The translations under genes were made by a program, and so were the position numbers. The notes under the pieces are model-generated. The model made no database searches, was not told where the DNA came from, and saw only the letters and a program-made list of their open reading frames with translations. A stretch of 64,000 nt of DNA from positions 17,623,289 through 17,687,288 of the forward strand of contig NC_045146.1 in NCBI RefSeq assembly GCF_008831285.2, written 5' to 3'. Numbering within the stretch: position 1 is the first letter of the stretch; every line of letters starts with the position of its first letter. This DNA comes from Nymphaea colorata. Lineage: Eukaryota; Streptophyta; Magnoliopsida; Nymphaeales; Nymphaeaceae. Positions 53,601 through 64,000 of this stretch are shown here, in pieces.

Positions 53601-54885
53601 TGCAAGGAGACCCGATCCCTATCTCTGTTCTTGGGCCTGGTTGGCGATGGTGCTCCCAATGGCATGGTGCTCTGATGCAAGCCCCTGCTCATGAAACTGG
53701 TCAATGATGAGCTACTCATGCTTTTGGGACTAGTCAATAAGGGTCCTTCAGATGGTACATGCAGAGATACTTGTTGATCATCAGTATGATCAGCTTTATT
53801 TTCACATTCCACCATGTCATCTTCAGTATGGTTAAGCCAAGGTAACTTGCTGTACTCCCTCGGCTTATAATCAGCTTCATATGATGAAACTGTTACTTCT
53901 GGTTTACTTGATGAAAGAAGCAGTTTGTTGGAGAAAACATCATCAAAGATTGCAGCTGACTTCTTCAGGTGAACAAGACGTGAGCATTTCACAGAGAAAT
54001 CTTTGTCACTATTAAGAAATGGTCCTTCCTTCACCATATATGCATCTTCGTATTTTTTAATGGAGAATCCATGATACTCAAGAAGGCTTTCGACATCTTC
54101 CTCCTGAGAAAAAAATAGTTATAATGTAGAAATATAGGAGGCAAGGTTTTGTATGTAGGTATTCACCACTGCAGACGTACCTCCATAGCTAACCATTTGA
54201 CAATATGGTCTACTGGAATTCCCTGATTATTCTGGAGACCGCTGTGCAGTGATGCAAGCCCATGGCTTCTTAGCTGCATAAACAAGAATAAAAATGATAC
54301 AAAAGACAAACGAAGCTTAATAAAAAAACACAAATTTATAGCTAAAAGGATTAGATGCACAATACAAATCGGACAAGATGACTGGCATACCAAGCTGGAA
54401 TATGAAATTTTCACTTGAAACTAGGAAAGATATGTCAACAGATATCTTCCAACGTGTAAGTCTGATTAACGCTTAGGGAATTATAACATATTTCCTACTA
54501 CGGGACTCAAGGACCTTGTATAATCATTGGGTTTTTCTCCAAATTTTTCCTTCTCACGTCTATATATTGCAAATCCCAACCTGTAACCTTTTCTGAAGTC
54601 ATGCTTTACCTTTGCTTGACCAAGACAGGTAGGTTCTGAGGTTATCTAAAGTTAAAAAGGTTAACAAAAACGATCAAGTGCATATAAAAATAAAATGAAG
54701 TCTTGCCCTTTTTCAAGGATTGTCCACATAATAATGAAAGGGCGCAGATGAATCCTGAAAATCATTAACATGCCTAAAATTCGACCAATTTACAAAACCC
54801 ATCAGTGATTGAACATTTACAGGTATAACTTTGTTACATTAATTCTCAAAAGCATGCCGCTTAAGTGGTTTTACCATTGTACAAT

Positions 54886-54972
<87 letters not shown>

Positions 54973-57900
54973 AACACACACATGGCTGAAGGAAGTATGT
55001 AACTTGTTCCTACTTATAACCTCAACCTCAGTAGTGGGCATCCTCAACCACAAACCCTAGTGGCCAAACGAAGTCTATACTCATTACCACACAGCCTCAA
55101 CCTCAGTAGTGAACTACTAGTTCACTGTTGTCCATCCTGGAGAAACCAGCAGTACCACCTAAGTGGCATCTCTCTGCTTTGCTCTATAGGGGATCCCATC
55201 TGCCATGGTGTTGGATACCAGCTAGCCACATCCAGATGAGGATGCAAGAAATCATTGTGGAAAGTTGAAACCGTAACCTCCCCAATCATAAACTTCACCA
55301 CTATGAAAATCTCCCAACTTCTGCACAGGAAAGATCACATTGTTGTTTCCAAGCCTAATTAGTGTCTGATTTACCAATCAAATATCTAAGGTATCTATTT
55401 TCAGAACTTATTAAAAACAGCGACTTTATCTAAATGTTAATCCTACTTCTCTCTCCTAAAGAACAGAAAATCAAGGATGATGGAGAAGAAGAGAGACGCT
55501 GTGAAGGAAAGAGGTCACAATGTTTAATATTCTACAGAGAGAGCAGGTGGAGAAAAATAGAGTAATTTTGCTGTGACTAACCTCTGAGCTAACCATTGGA
55601 AAGTCAGTTGAGTTGAGGAAGGTGCATGTTGAGAATTATTTCTTAACTACAAATGTGAATTGGTGAAATTTAAATGTCAGGGAGGTGTTTATAGATAGAT
55701 TAGAATTCTACAAGTTAACTCAAAATTTATACAATAATAAAAAATTGTGCTATCAGGACAATTATCAATATCCCATTAAAAGAACGACTTTTAAATAGTA
55801 AAGAGGACACCTAACTAGGAAAATAAGAGAGAGAGAGAGAGAGAGAACATTAGTTAAGGGTAGAAATGTCACTTTTTGCCTACTAACTAACCTAGCTTTA
55901 TCTAAAAGTTGTCATATTTTGGAAATATGCTAGACAAGAAAAGAACTATCATGGAAACAAACTTTATCATTATTTCCCTGAGCTACTTCAAGCCATACCT
56001 TCAGAACCATCATGGAAACAAACCTGATCATTATTTCCCTGAGCTACCTCAAGCCATCTCTTCAGAAACTCAGACACATTAAATGAATATCTCGCAACCG
56101 GAAGGCAAAAAATTCCAAGAAGTTCAATTAAGATTTTACAATTTCCTTTTAAATAGATCACAAAACCCTCTAAGAAACAACAATAGAATATGAAGAGAAT
56201 GAACATGAGCATGTCTCACTTAGTACTAGTACGTAAGTTCAACAATAAGAGACAACTGTCATTCACAAAAATATATGATAGCATGTTTCAGAAGTGCTCA
56301 TGCTAAAAGATTTCAAAAGTAGAAACTGCACAAGCCACATCTATAACAGCTTAATTAAGGCCCAACAATCAAATAAGAGCTCCAAAGAACTTGAAAAACC
56401 AATGAACAAAATATTTTCTTGCAATATCAAAAACCACAATAGTTGAAAGATTGAACTGATAGACCTTTCTTGTAAACATTTCACTCATCTGAAAACTTCT
56501 CCCATTGAATGACAAATATGGCCACTAGAACCTCAGTACAGCCTTATTCAAAATATTATTTGTAAAACTCAAACAAATGAACCTATTATAGTATATTTCC
56601 TATATGTAAGATACAATTTCCTTTCTATTGAAAATAATTTACATGGGATATGCCTGGTCTCGACACTAAATTCTCTTAGACAGAAGCAAGGACTAGACCA
56701 AGCATTTAGTCCCTCCTTTTATCTTCATTAGGGTACTAGTGCTTTGTGCTAAAGCGTTGTGCCTGAGGTGTTGCTGGAGAAATACCATTTTTTAATTTTG
56801 AAAGCTGGCACTTGTCAGACAAGATAAGCTTATGATAATTTGTAGTGTGCCCTCTCCAATGCCAAGAAATATGTGAAACACTAGGTGTAGCACCCATTTA
56901 TTCAATGTCCTTCTAAATATAAAATTATAATACTATAGTGAATAAACTGAAAGAAACAAAAAGGCAACTGATGGACACACAAAAAACCATGAGAAGTCAT
57001 CAAACAGTTATACCAGCTTATTTTTTTAAGAAACAAAAGGAAGAAGACCAAATACCTTCCCAAAATGAGCATGCATCAAACATGCTTGAAGATAAGTTGC
57101 TTTTCTTGCATGCCGAAAGAATGCTATGAAGTTACCAGATCTGCAAGCTCTGGATACACATATGAAAGGCTTAGAAAGTGTAAATATCTGTGGCATTGAA
57201 TATTATAGAACAGTCACTGCATCAATACCTTGCAACGTCACGAGCAAAAAGGACTTCGGGTGTCTTTCTCATCTCTGGAGTCATTTTGGCTAGATCATGT
57301 GATAGCTCTGCAGGCTCCACCTAAGACAGAAAACTTCTATCAGAAAGAGATGCAAATGTGTGATCAAAGTGTTGAGACTTGAGAGCTCACCTAGGTTTCC
57401 ACCCCCAGGGAGCAGGCCCACAAGCAGTCTGGTCCTTGGAGGATATCTTATTGTTAAAAAAGCAAAATAGAACAGAACCTAAAAAACCTTGCACTAGTGA
57501 TGGAATTAAATAAGCCAACTTACTTTGTAGCCTGGATGCTTGTCCAGTTTAAGCAGTGCATAATAACCTCTGAACTCCCTTTCTGTTGGGAAAACAACCC
57601 CCTTTTTCCTATGATCATCATACATTTGAAATAACTCCACTGAAGTCTTGTTCATTTGCTCAATGTTCAAGTGTGCATCAAAACCCTCTGAAAAGCCCTC
57701 CCCCTTTGAATATTCACAGAATTCATGCATTGCTATGATATGTAACCTTATCTGGCATTAGACAGAAAGTGATAAGTATGAAGGGAAAATTGGCCTCGAG
57801 AAAAGAAGAGTCAGACAAGCAGACCATTTGCTCATGCATCGTTATAGCATCACTATTGAAAATGTGCTGCATTCGAAGATCCATCCGAATTGCCCTCATT

Positions 57901-60900
57901 CGATCCCACAGAAAGTTATATATGTTAAGAAACTTATCATCATATGGCTGATTAATCAAATTCAAAAGATAATTCACTGTCTTCTGCAAGACTGGCAAAG
58001 GTCTTATCAGCTGGGCTTCTCTCTCTGCAGTCCGATTGTACTGCATGAAGTATATAAGAACTTTGATCATATTTCCTCCTATATATACAAAAGAATGGTC
58101 TGGGGAAAAAAATAGATGGCAAGTTAAGAGTCATTCATTTACCTTTTTAACAGCAAGCCATTTATTTGTTTGGTTTCTTTCTCCATCCATACGTTCACAT
58201 CTATCAAGATCACCTTTGCGTTCACGTTCTTCCCTTTCTGACTCTGGATGATGGAAAAGGCACAAAAATTACAGCTCAAACAAAATACTTCTAAAGGTTC
58301 TATACAACCAAAGTGAATATTCACTAAAGGGGTGTCTGAGTACTTCAGATTTAAAATCCATGGATCTGATGTGGCATGCAATGATCCAAATAAATTCATG
58401 GTTCATCAGACCTAAGATCCACACGTGAAATCCTTATTTTCCTTTTTGCATTGAGAAAAGGTCAGACTTAAGATCGCAAGGAGGAGGGTCTGATCTTAAA
58501 TCCACGGTTCTCAAATCCTGAGGATTTTAGTTCAGGGGCAATCAAACACCCTTTAACATTAGTAATGTGGTTTCCTTGTTGTGTTTTGTATGTGAACTGT
58601 GTGTGAGAGAGAGACAGTAACTGAAAGCAGAGAAAAGAGCAGCATACCAGGACACATATCAGGGCATAGACCTACAATGGTACCGTTTGATTCAGAATTC
58701 CAAATGGATGCAGTATCCATAGCATCAGAATCAGCCAACGGGCTTCCCTTTGCAGTATAAGTTGGTCCATCAACAGAAACCTCAGGAACGAACTTTTTTA
58801 TTCCATGTACACGTTGATCACTTCTATCACCAGCAGGGTTATGCTTGTGGAAATGCTCAAGATTACTAATTGGCTGTTTCAGTTCTACATTGAAACGGGC
58901 TAATCGCTTTGCCTTTGCCTGAGCCTCTCTGAATTCAAAATTTATACTAGACTGAGGGAACTGAAGAGATCTTTCATGAGATAATAATGTGCTAGGCTGA
59001 TACAGACAAAAACCAAAAGACTTACCTTTCACTTTCAGCTTGCATCGTGTGCAAATCAGGAGCTAGAATTTCATCTGTGTAAGCCACAGGAGGAGACCTA
59101 GTTCTTTTTGGAACTTGAAAACTAGAACGCTTTGGAGGAGATCTAGGTTTCAACATCCCATCAAATCAGTAAACGATATCATTTGAAACAAATTAAGAGG
59201 CAAAAGGCAAACAGGTTACCTTTCAGTTCCATCTTTCATCTTGCGCAAATCAGGAGCCAAGATTTCATCTGTATAAGCCAAAGGAGGAGACCTTGTGCTT
59301 TTTGGAACTTGAAAGCTAGGAGCCTTTGGAGGAGATCTAGTGCCACCACTCTGTCCATCAAATCGAGGATTTGATGCCTGTTGCTGAGGTAAACTAGCAA
59401 CATTAGTCGGAGAGTTGGGCGAAAAACTAGATCTAGCAAGAGGTGCACCAGACCTGACATTCAAATATTCAAGTGAAACTGTGAAACACATTCTTTAAGC
59501 AAAATAACATCAGGTTAGATGGAAAGAATTGAACACTTCCTGCATCAACAAACATTCCATAACATCTCAGTCCTAGCTGATGGGTATTGAAGTTATTTCA
59601 ACTTCAATACTACGATGGGGCATCAAATCATTGTGATTGAAGGACCCGCATAAAACTAGCAGGCTATGTGAGGCATAAAGGGAATCACTAATCCAGAAGA
59701 CGCACATCTTATGCATGATACTATTCCATATCCCATGCAGTCTACAACCAAGTTCTGTACATTCTTTTTTCAAGAAATCTTGACTCACTTTTCAGTTCCA
59801 AATTGAACAAATGGAAAGTTAGATCTTGAAAGTTCATCTATATGAGGCACAGGAGACGTCGTTCTCTTCGGAACATCACTAGCAGCATTTGGAGGATACC
59901 TGAATCAAGAAGATTTATTATTGCAGTTGTTAGTCAGCAGTGAACTACAATCACTAAAAAATGGGTTAGGAAGACCACATAATACATGAAAACATATAAC
60001 AAGGTTTTATATTCTTTTTTCCCATACTGGACAGATTCTCCAACTTGGTCAAAACATTACTGTCCTCAAAAAGAAAACTGTATGCATTTTACAGCAAGTG
60101 GCAACATGACCATTATGAAGTAACATGACAAAGTGCTGTCATGACTCATAACCAAAAGTGACTAATTTAATGTTAACAAAATTCAACAATCACCTGTTGC
60201 TTTTTTCTTCTGTAAATTTTCGTTTGGATGCTGACACACCTTGAAGATGGGGCAGTGTGCTTGGCATAGGCCCTGGTGAAGCCTGAAAGTCTAAAACCTT
60301 GGGTGGAGACACATGCCTGGCATTCCACCCATCAGGTTGAGGATTCGACTTTATATAAGCAATCGGACCAGAATGATTGAGAGGAAACCTTGATGACTCA
60401 TGATATCTGCAAAGAGAATAGCAGATCTGATACTCAAGAACTGCACAGGGTTAATGCTCAATAACGTGCAGCAAACATAATTAAGGTGTAAGTATACCAA
60501 CAATGTTCCTTTGACTTCTTTTTTCTCTTTTAAACTCTTGTAAATCCTCCATGAGGACCATAACTACTATATCTCACTCTCAGTCTTTCTGTCCGTCTGT
60601 TGTGTGTGGGTGTGTGTCTATGTATGTTAAGTCCTTTAGAATAGTTGAATCAAAAAAGTAGTTTTATGCAAAAGAGGAAAAGTACTCAAGTCTTTCAACG
60701 GCTGTCCCTGAACGGTAACCACCTTTCATTTTTATCTTGTGTAAAGTCTGTGCTAGTCGCGTATGCATCATGTCCATAAGGCAATGGATCGCCTTTCATA
60801 ATCATCCTTGTTGAAACTGGAAAATCAGTCACCGTTGGCAGGGACACTGTCTTGGAGTTCCATGCATCAGATGGAGGATTTGGACTGTCATAAGCAACAG

Positions 60901-62200
60901 AAATAGAACCATGTGAAGAAATCCTCTGCTGGGCACCATACTCATGACCAAGCGCGGCAGGCCTGGCACTAAAAGACTGAGACAATGAGATGAACTCCAC
61001 CTTGACGCACCCACCCACCCACGCATTATACACATATATGCACAAACAGGAACAATAAACAAATACAAGAAACAACCAAATCTGTAAGAACAAATAGACT
61101 GAATTGAGACCAAAACAGATGGGAAGTGAAACCGCCTTCAAGGCAAATCAAGCCCGAGTTAGCCGGTGTTGGATACCTACAAATACCCAAACGCAGTTAA
61201 GTTCATCTTCGTGTAATTAGTCATCTTTCGAGAAGAAGAGTTTCTCTAGGGAAATTCCAGCGACCAATGTAACGAATTATAAATTCTAATGGACGACGAG
61301 TTCACATTCTTCGTACCTACTTCGTAACCATGGATCACACGCTTACTCGTCCATATTAGGCTTCCAGAATAAATCCAAATAATGTGTTCCCTGAACTTGC
61401 CATCGCAAAGCTAACATGGTGAATCTAAAAGTATCTCGCCTTTTTGCGTATGAAACATAATTACCCGTAAGAACCTAATACATCGGGTCGTTCCCCACTC
61501 TTTCCCTCGAGGCGAAGCCAAAGAAGAACAACAATCTCATTTTCGCATGTATGTACAGCAACGGACCACCGTCACTTCCCTCGGGAGCAAAAAAAAAAGT
61601 TGAATATAAGGAGGAAATCCTTTCTTTATCCGAATAACAGCAAGACCCCACTGTTTCTGAGCTCCATAATACCTTCGTACCGATTCCTCGTGCTTATGCC
61701 GGATCTGCCGCACTATTCTAGTTAAGTTACTAACAGACGGCCAAACAAACTCACTCAATCAATCTATACTGATGCGACCTGAAGCGCCATCTTACTAGAA
61801 CACCATAAGGATTCAAACGGCCAATAACAAAAGCATTCAAAATCGATTAGATGAAATCTGCTGAGTTCAGTTTCTTAGAGAAACTTAATGCTAAATTCAC
61901 GAGCACGCTACCTTCTTGTACTCCATATAAGAAGCTAAACAAGAAAACCAGCAAGAACTGTTTTCCAAAAAAACACAAAAAAGAAATAGAACTAAATTGA
62001 TGATCCAGGAACGATATAGCAAAAAAGGGGGGCAGAGAGAAAAATAAAAAAGAAAATGAAACTTACTGTTGGAGCTTATGGGCAGCTCCGGAACCGAATT
62101 GCGGCGATGGCTTCGATGGTTGAGGGTTATTTCCGAAGAGGGTTGGGGATTTGGGAGGTGCAGAGGGGCCCGAGTTCCTCCCGAACCCATCGAGCGCCAT
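50652..62200 (-). CDS. SAC3B: SAC3/GANP-domain mRNA export factor (SAC3B-like)
   Basis: Sixteen exons, minus strand: 62067-62200, 60723-60968, 60194-60406, 59789-59899, 59220-59453, 59026-59142, 58648-58928, 58143-58243, 57825-58040, 57524-57751, 57229-57320, 57056-57140, 54181-54273, 53097-54103, 52883-52997, 50652-52319. All phases agree; 4941 nt, 1646 aa, close to the roughly 1,700 aa of Arabidopsis SAC3B. The N-terminus is rich in Pro/Ser. The SAC3/GANP signature GLCPDMCPESEREERERKGD starts near residue 435 and the helical SAC3 domain runs to about 760 (LIRPLPVLQ, FLWDRMRAIRMDLRMQHIF, GEGFSEGFDAHLN). The long C-terminal part resembles the GANP C-terminal region. SAC3 proteins scaffold TREX-2 at the nuclear pore, coupling transcription to mRNA export. 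Exons 2-6 are symmetric and partly similar to each other. No break was found. The exon 1-2 join is the least certain. Confidence 0.92.
54889..54982. repeat. Compound (CT)n-(CA)n microsatellite in SAC3B intron
   Basis: About 31 CT units are followed directly by about 15 CA units with one CAAA interruption, in the large intron between the exons starting at 57140 and 54273. Confidence 0.95.
55825..55847. repeat. (GA)n microsatellite in SAC3B intron
   Basis: Eleven GA units in the same 2.8-kb intron. Confidence 0.85.
55948..56069. repeat. 61-bp tandem duplication in SAC3B intron
   Basis: Two copies begin ATCATGGAAACAAAC at about 55948 and 56009 and share the CATTATTTCCCTGAGCTAC block. They differ at a handful of bases. 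Confidence 0.85.
58322..58556. mobile_element. MITE-like element in SAC3B intron
   Basis: Left end CTAAAGGGGTGTCTGAGTAC and the complement of the right end, TTAAAGGGTGTTTGATTGCC, are imperfect inverted repeats. Subterminal TTTAAAATCC and AAAATCCTCAGG blocks are also inverted. About 235 bp, non-coding, lying wholly in the intron between the exons at 58648-58928 and 58143-58243. Confidence 0.6.
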
Positions 62201-62213
62201 GACAGGAAGCGCT

Positions 62214-62231
62214 CTCTCTCTCTCTCTCTCC
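62214..62231. repeat. (CT)n tract in SAC3B leader
   Basis: Nine CT units just upstream of the SAC3B ATG; on the transcript this is a GA-rich 5' UTR segment. Confidence 0.8.
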
Positions 62232-64000
62232 TCTCCGCTGTTCAAAAACGAGCGAGTCGATTTAAACAACTTCTGGTTTTTCAATAAATGGCTGAAATGC
62301 TGCCTGTATTTCATTAGCGTATCACCGATACGCTATTATGGGATATCTCGGCTCATTACCCATTCTTCTTTTTCCTTTTCTTTTTTATTCAATCGTCTCA
62401 ATTAAATTCGAACTGCATATTTAATAAATTTATATCGAAAACTAATTTTATTCAGTAAAATATCAAAAAATTGTTAATTTTCGATGCAAATATCGGTTTC
62501 CGTTTGAGCCCCAATCATTGCAAGGGCCATATTTAGATCCAACTCGGTTAAAAGTTGCCCTCTCAACTTTTCAGTTCTACGTATAAAGAGAGAGGAGGGA
62601 AAATGTAGATTAAGAAACTTTATAGACAATAATCAATTTATGTGAGGACCGCTTATAAATCAAATTACATATATTATGAAATACAAAACCTTTGCTACCA
62701 TCAGCTATACGAAATCTTATTTATTTATTTATTTATTTAATATAATTTAATAAAGAAAATGAGTGAAACAAACACAATAATTGTATTCGTGAGATTAGTG
62801 GTTCTCCAGTGTATGGTATATATTAACTTTTCAATCTATCACTCAGTATGCATTTATCTTTTTTTCGTTTTTTAAAGAGTTGTTTAGCAACAGGAGCATT
62901 ATGTAAGTCTCATTAAGCTAATTCGACAAACGCACTATGAGTTTGTCCAATCTTTAAAACGTATCGATGAAATACTCACAAGGTGTTCTTGCTGTTCTTG
63001 CTGCCAAATAACATGTTAAACTCATATAACAATAGACATAAGTTTGTCCTAATCTTTAAACAAATTCATAACACGCTCATAAAGTGGTGATGGTGCTAAA
63101 CTACCCCTTAAAAAGTGAAGTGCTAATTGATATATCACATATGATATAAAGAATATGATGAGACAGCTCAAGTTACATACTGAACAAATTTATCTGGCTT
63201 GTTAATGTGTTTTTTCCGTCTATTTATTAAAAAACACATAAGTTTAAGTTTAATCATAAAAATTATAATATTTTTACCACAACTTATTAGTGTTATTACA
63301 AGGTGTGGATATATTGATCAATGGTTGAGAAAAAAAAAAACTTGTGTTCGGATGGTACCTCTAAAAAGTAACATTTTCTAAAAACCATGTTTTCTTGCAA
63401 ATTGATTCTTCAATCAGTTTTTGAAATGTTGTTTGTGTGTCTAGGTCACAAGAAAAACACAAGTTTCATGTTTTTTAGAAAAATCGTTAAACTCACTTTC
63501 AAAAATCACTCGAACTCACCTCTAATGTCTTTTTGCCTCAAAATTGACATTTAAAAGTGTCATCTAAACTCGCCGTAAACTTTCAAGTTGATATCTTTTC
63601 TCGACTTAACCATTTGTAAGATCACATTTATAAAATTTCAAAAAAAAAAATGTAGTTTATGATAATTAGTTTTGTTTCTACTCTTGCATACTCTCTCTAT
63701 TGGTGTATATGCATACAATACACATATCCAGGTTTTTTTTTATTATTTGAGTTTATTTTAATTTTATTTTTTTTCTCTTTACAACTGTCCTTTCCACTCC
63801 AAAACTATAATATTTAAATAGAAAAAGGTACTTAAAAATACTATAAAATTTAAAATTAGTTTAAACGTTTTGGTTTGTAAAATTTGACTTCCAAATAAAA
63901 AGCATCCAGGGGTTGTTTGGTAATAGTAACAATAAATATATTATTGTTCTATGATATGTAGAAAAAATTGAGGCACACCATGATACACTTTTTTAAGTGT
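62232..64000. other. SAC3B upstream region and AT-rich intergenic DNA
   Basis: The left part should include the SAC3B promoter, but no convincing TATA box was identified. The rest is very AT-rich, with no supported gene, and contains one foldback element. A second GGGGTTGTTTGGTAATAG-type terminus at about 63909 is cut by the window edge. Confidence 0.55.
62873..63109. mobile_element. MITE-like foldback element
   Basis: Left end AAGAGTTGTTTAGCAACAGG and the complement of the right end, AAGGGGTAGTTTAGCACCAT, are imperfect inverted repeats of the same type as the element at 22.92 kb. AT-rich, non-coding. Confidence 0.45.

Noticed and set aside
54855-55060. Frames across the (CT)n-(CA)n tract
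   Set aside because: Ser-Leu and Arg-Glu dipeptide runs from a microsatellite inside an intron.
61141-61171. Possible extra SAC3B exon starting TATCCAACACCG after an AG
   Set aside because: No donor in a compatible phase was found. Joining 62067 directly to 60968 keeps the frame and gives a normal total length.

Overview
This looks like nuclear DNA of a flowering plant. The genes are split by GT-AG introns. The recognisable products are plant-specific or plant-typical: an ABC1K chloroplast kinase, auxin-binding protein 1 with a KDEL tail, a BUD2-type S-adenosylmethionine decarboxylase, TIR-domain immune proteins, a group I-type PP2C and a SAC3B/GANP mRNA-export factor. Intergenic DNA is AT-rich, full of (CT)n/(GA)n microsatellites and of short foldback elements. 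Two TIR genes argue against a grass; a eudicot, magnoliid or early-diverging angiosperm fits. The species cannot be named from the sequence alone.

Layout. (1) 1-5.6 kb: 3' half of an ABC1K7/ABC1K8-like gene (+), 14 exons visible, cut by the left edge. (2) 7.0-11.1 kb: complete five-exon ABP1 gene (-), convergent with the first. (3) 14.8-15.8 kb: intronless SAMDC4/BUD2-like gene (-) with a TATA box close upstream. (4) 15.8-25 kb: no credible gene; TIR-bearing repeats, SINE-like pieces and short tandem repeats. (5) 25-35.9 kb: direct tandem duplication of a 5.2-5.7 kb unit. Each copy carries one two-exon TIR-only gene (-). The right copy is intact (260 aa); the left copy has a 5-base slip that truncates its C-terminus. 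(6) 35.9-45 kb: gene-free, with repeats and microsatellites. (7) 45.9-48.8 kb: complete three-exon PP2C (+). (8) 50.7-62.2 kb: complete 16-exon SAC3B-like gene (-), convergent with the PP2C. (9) 62.2-64 kb: AT-rich DNA with foldback elements.

The genes do not form a pathway; they are independent plant loci. From memory, the PP2C/SAC3B neighbourhood matches the Arabidopsis pair At3g06270/At3g06290. The least ordinary locus is the TIR tandem. Its proteins join a TIR domain with an intact catalytic glutamate to a charged, probably helical C-terminal region of about 107 residues that I do not recognise. The SAC3B gene is also notable for a run of symmetric, mutually similar 5' exons. All exon boundaries were derived by hand from splice signals, reading phase and remembered family sequences; no database search was run.
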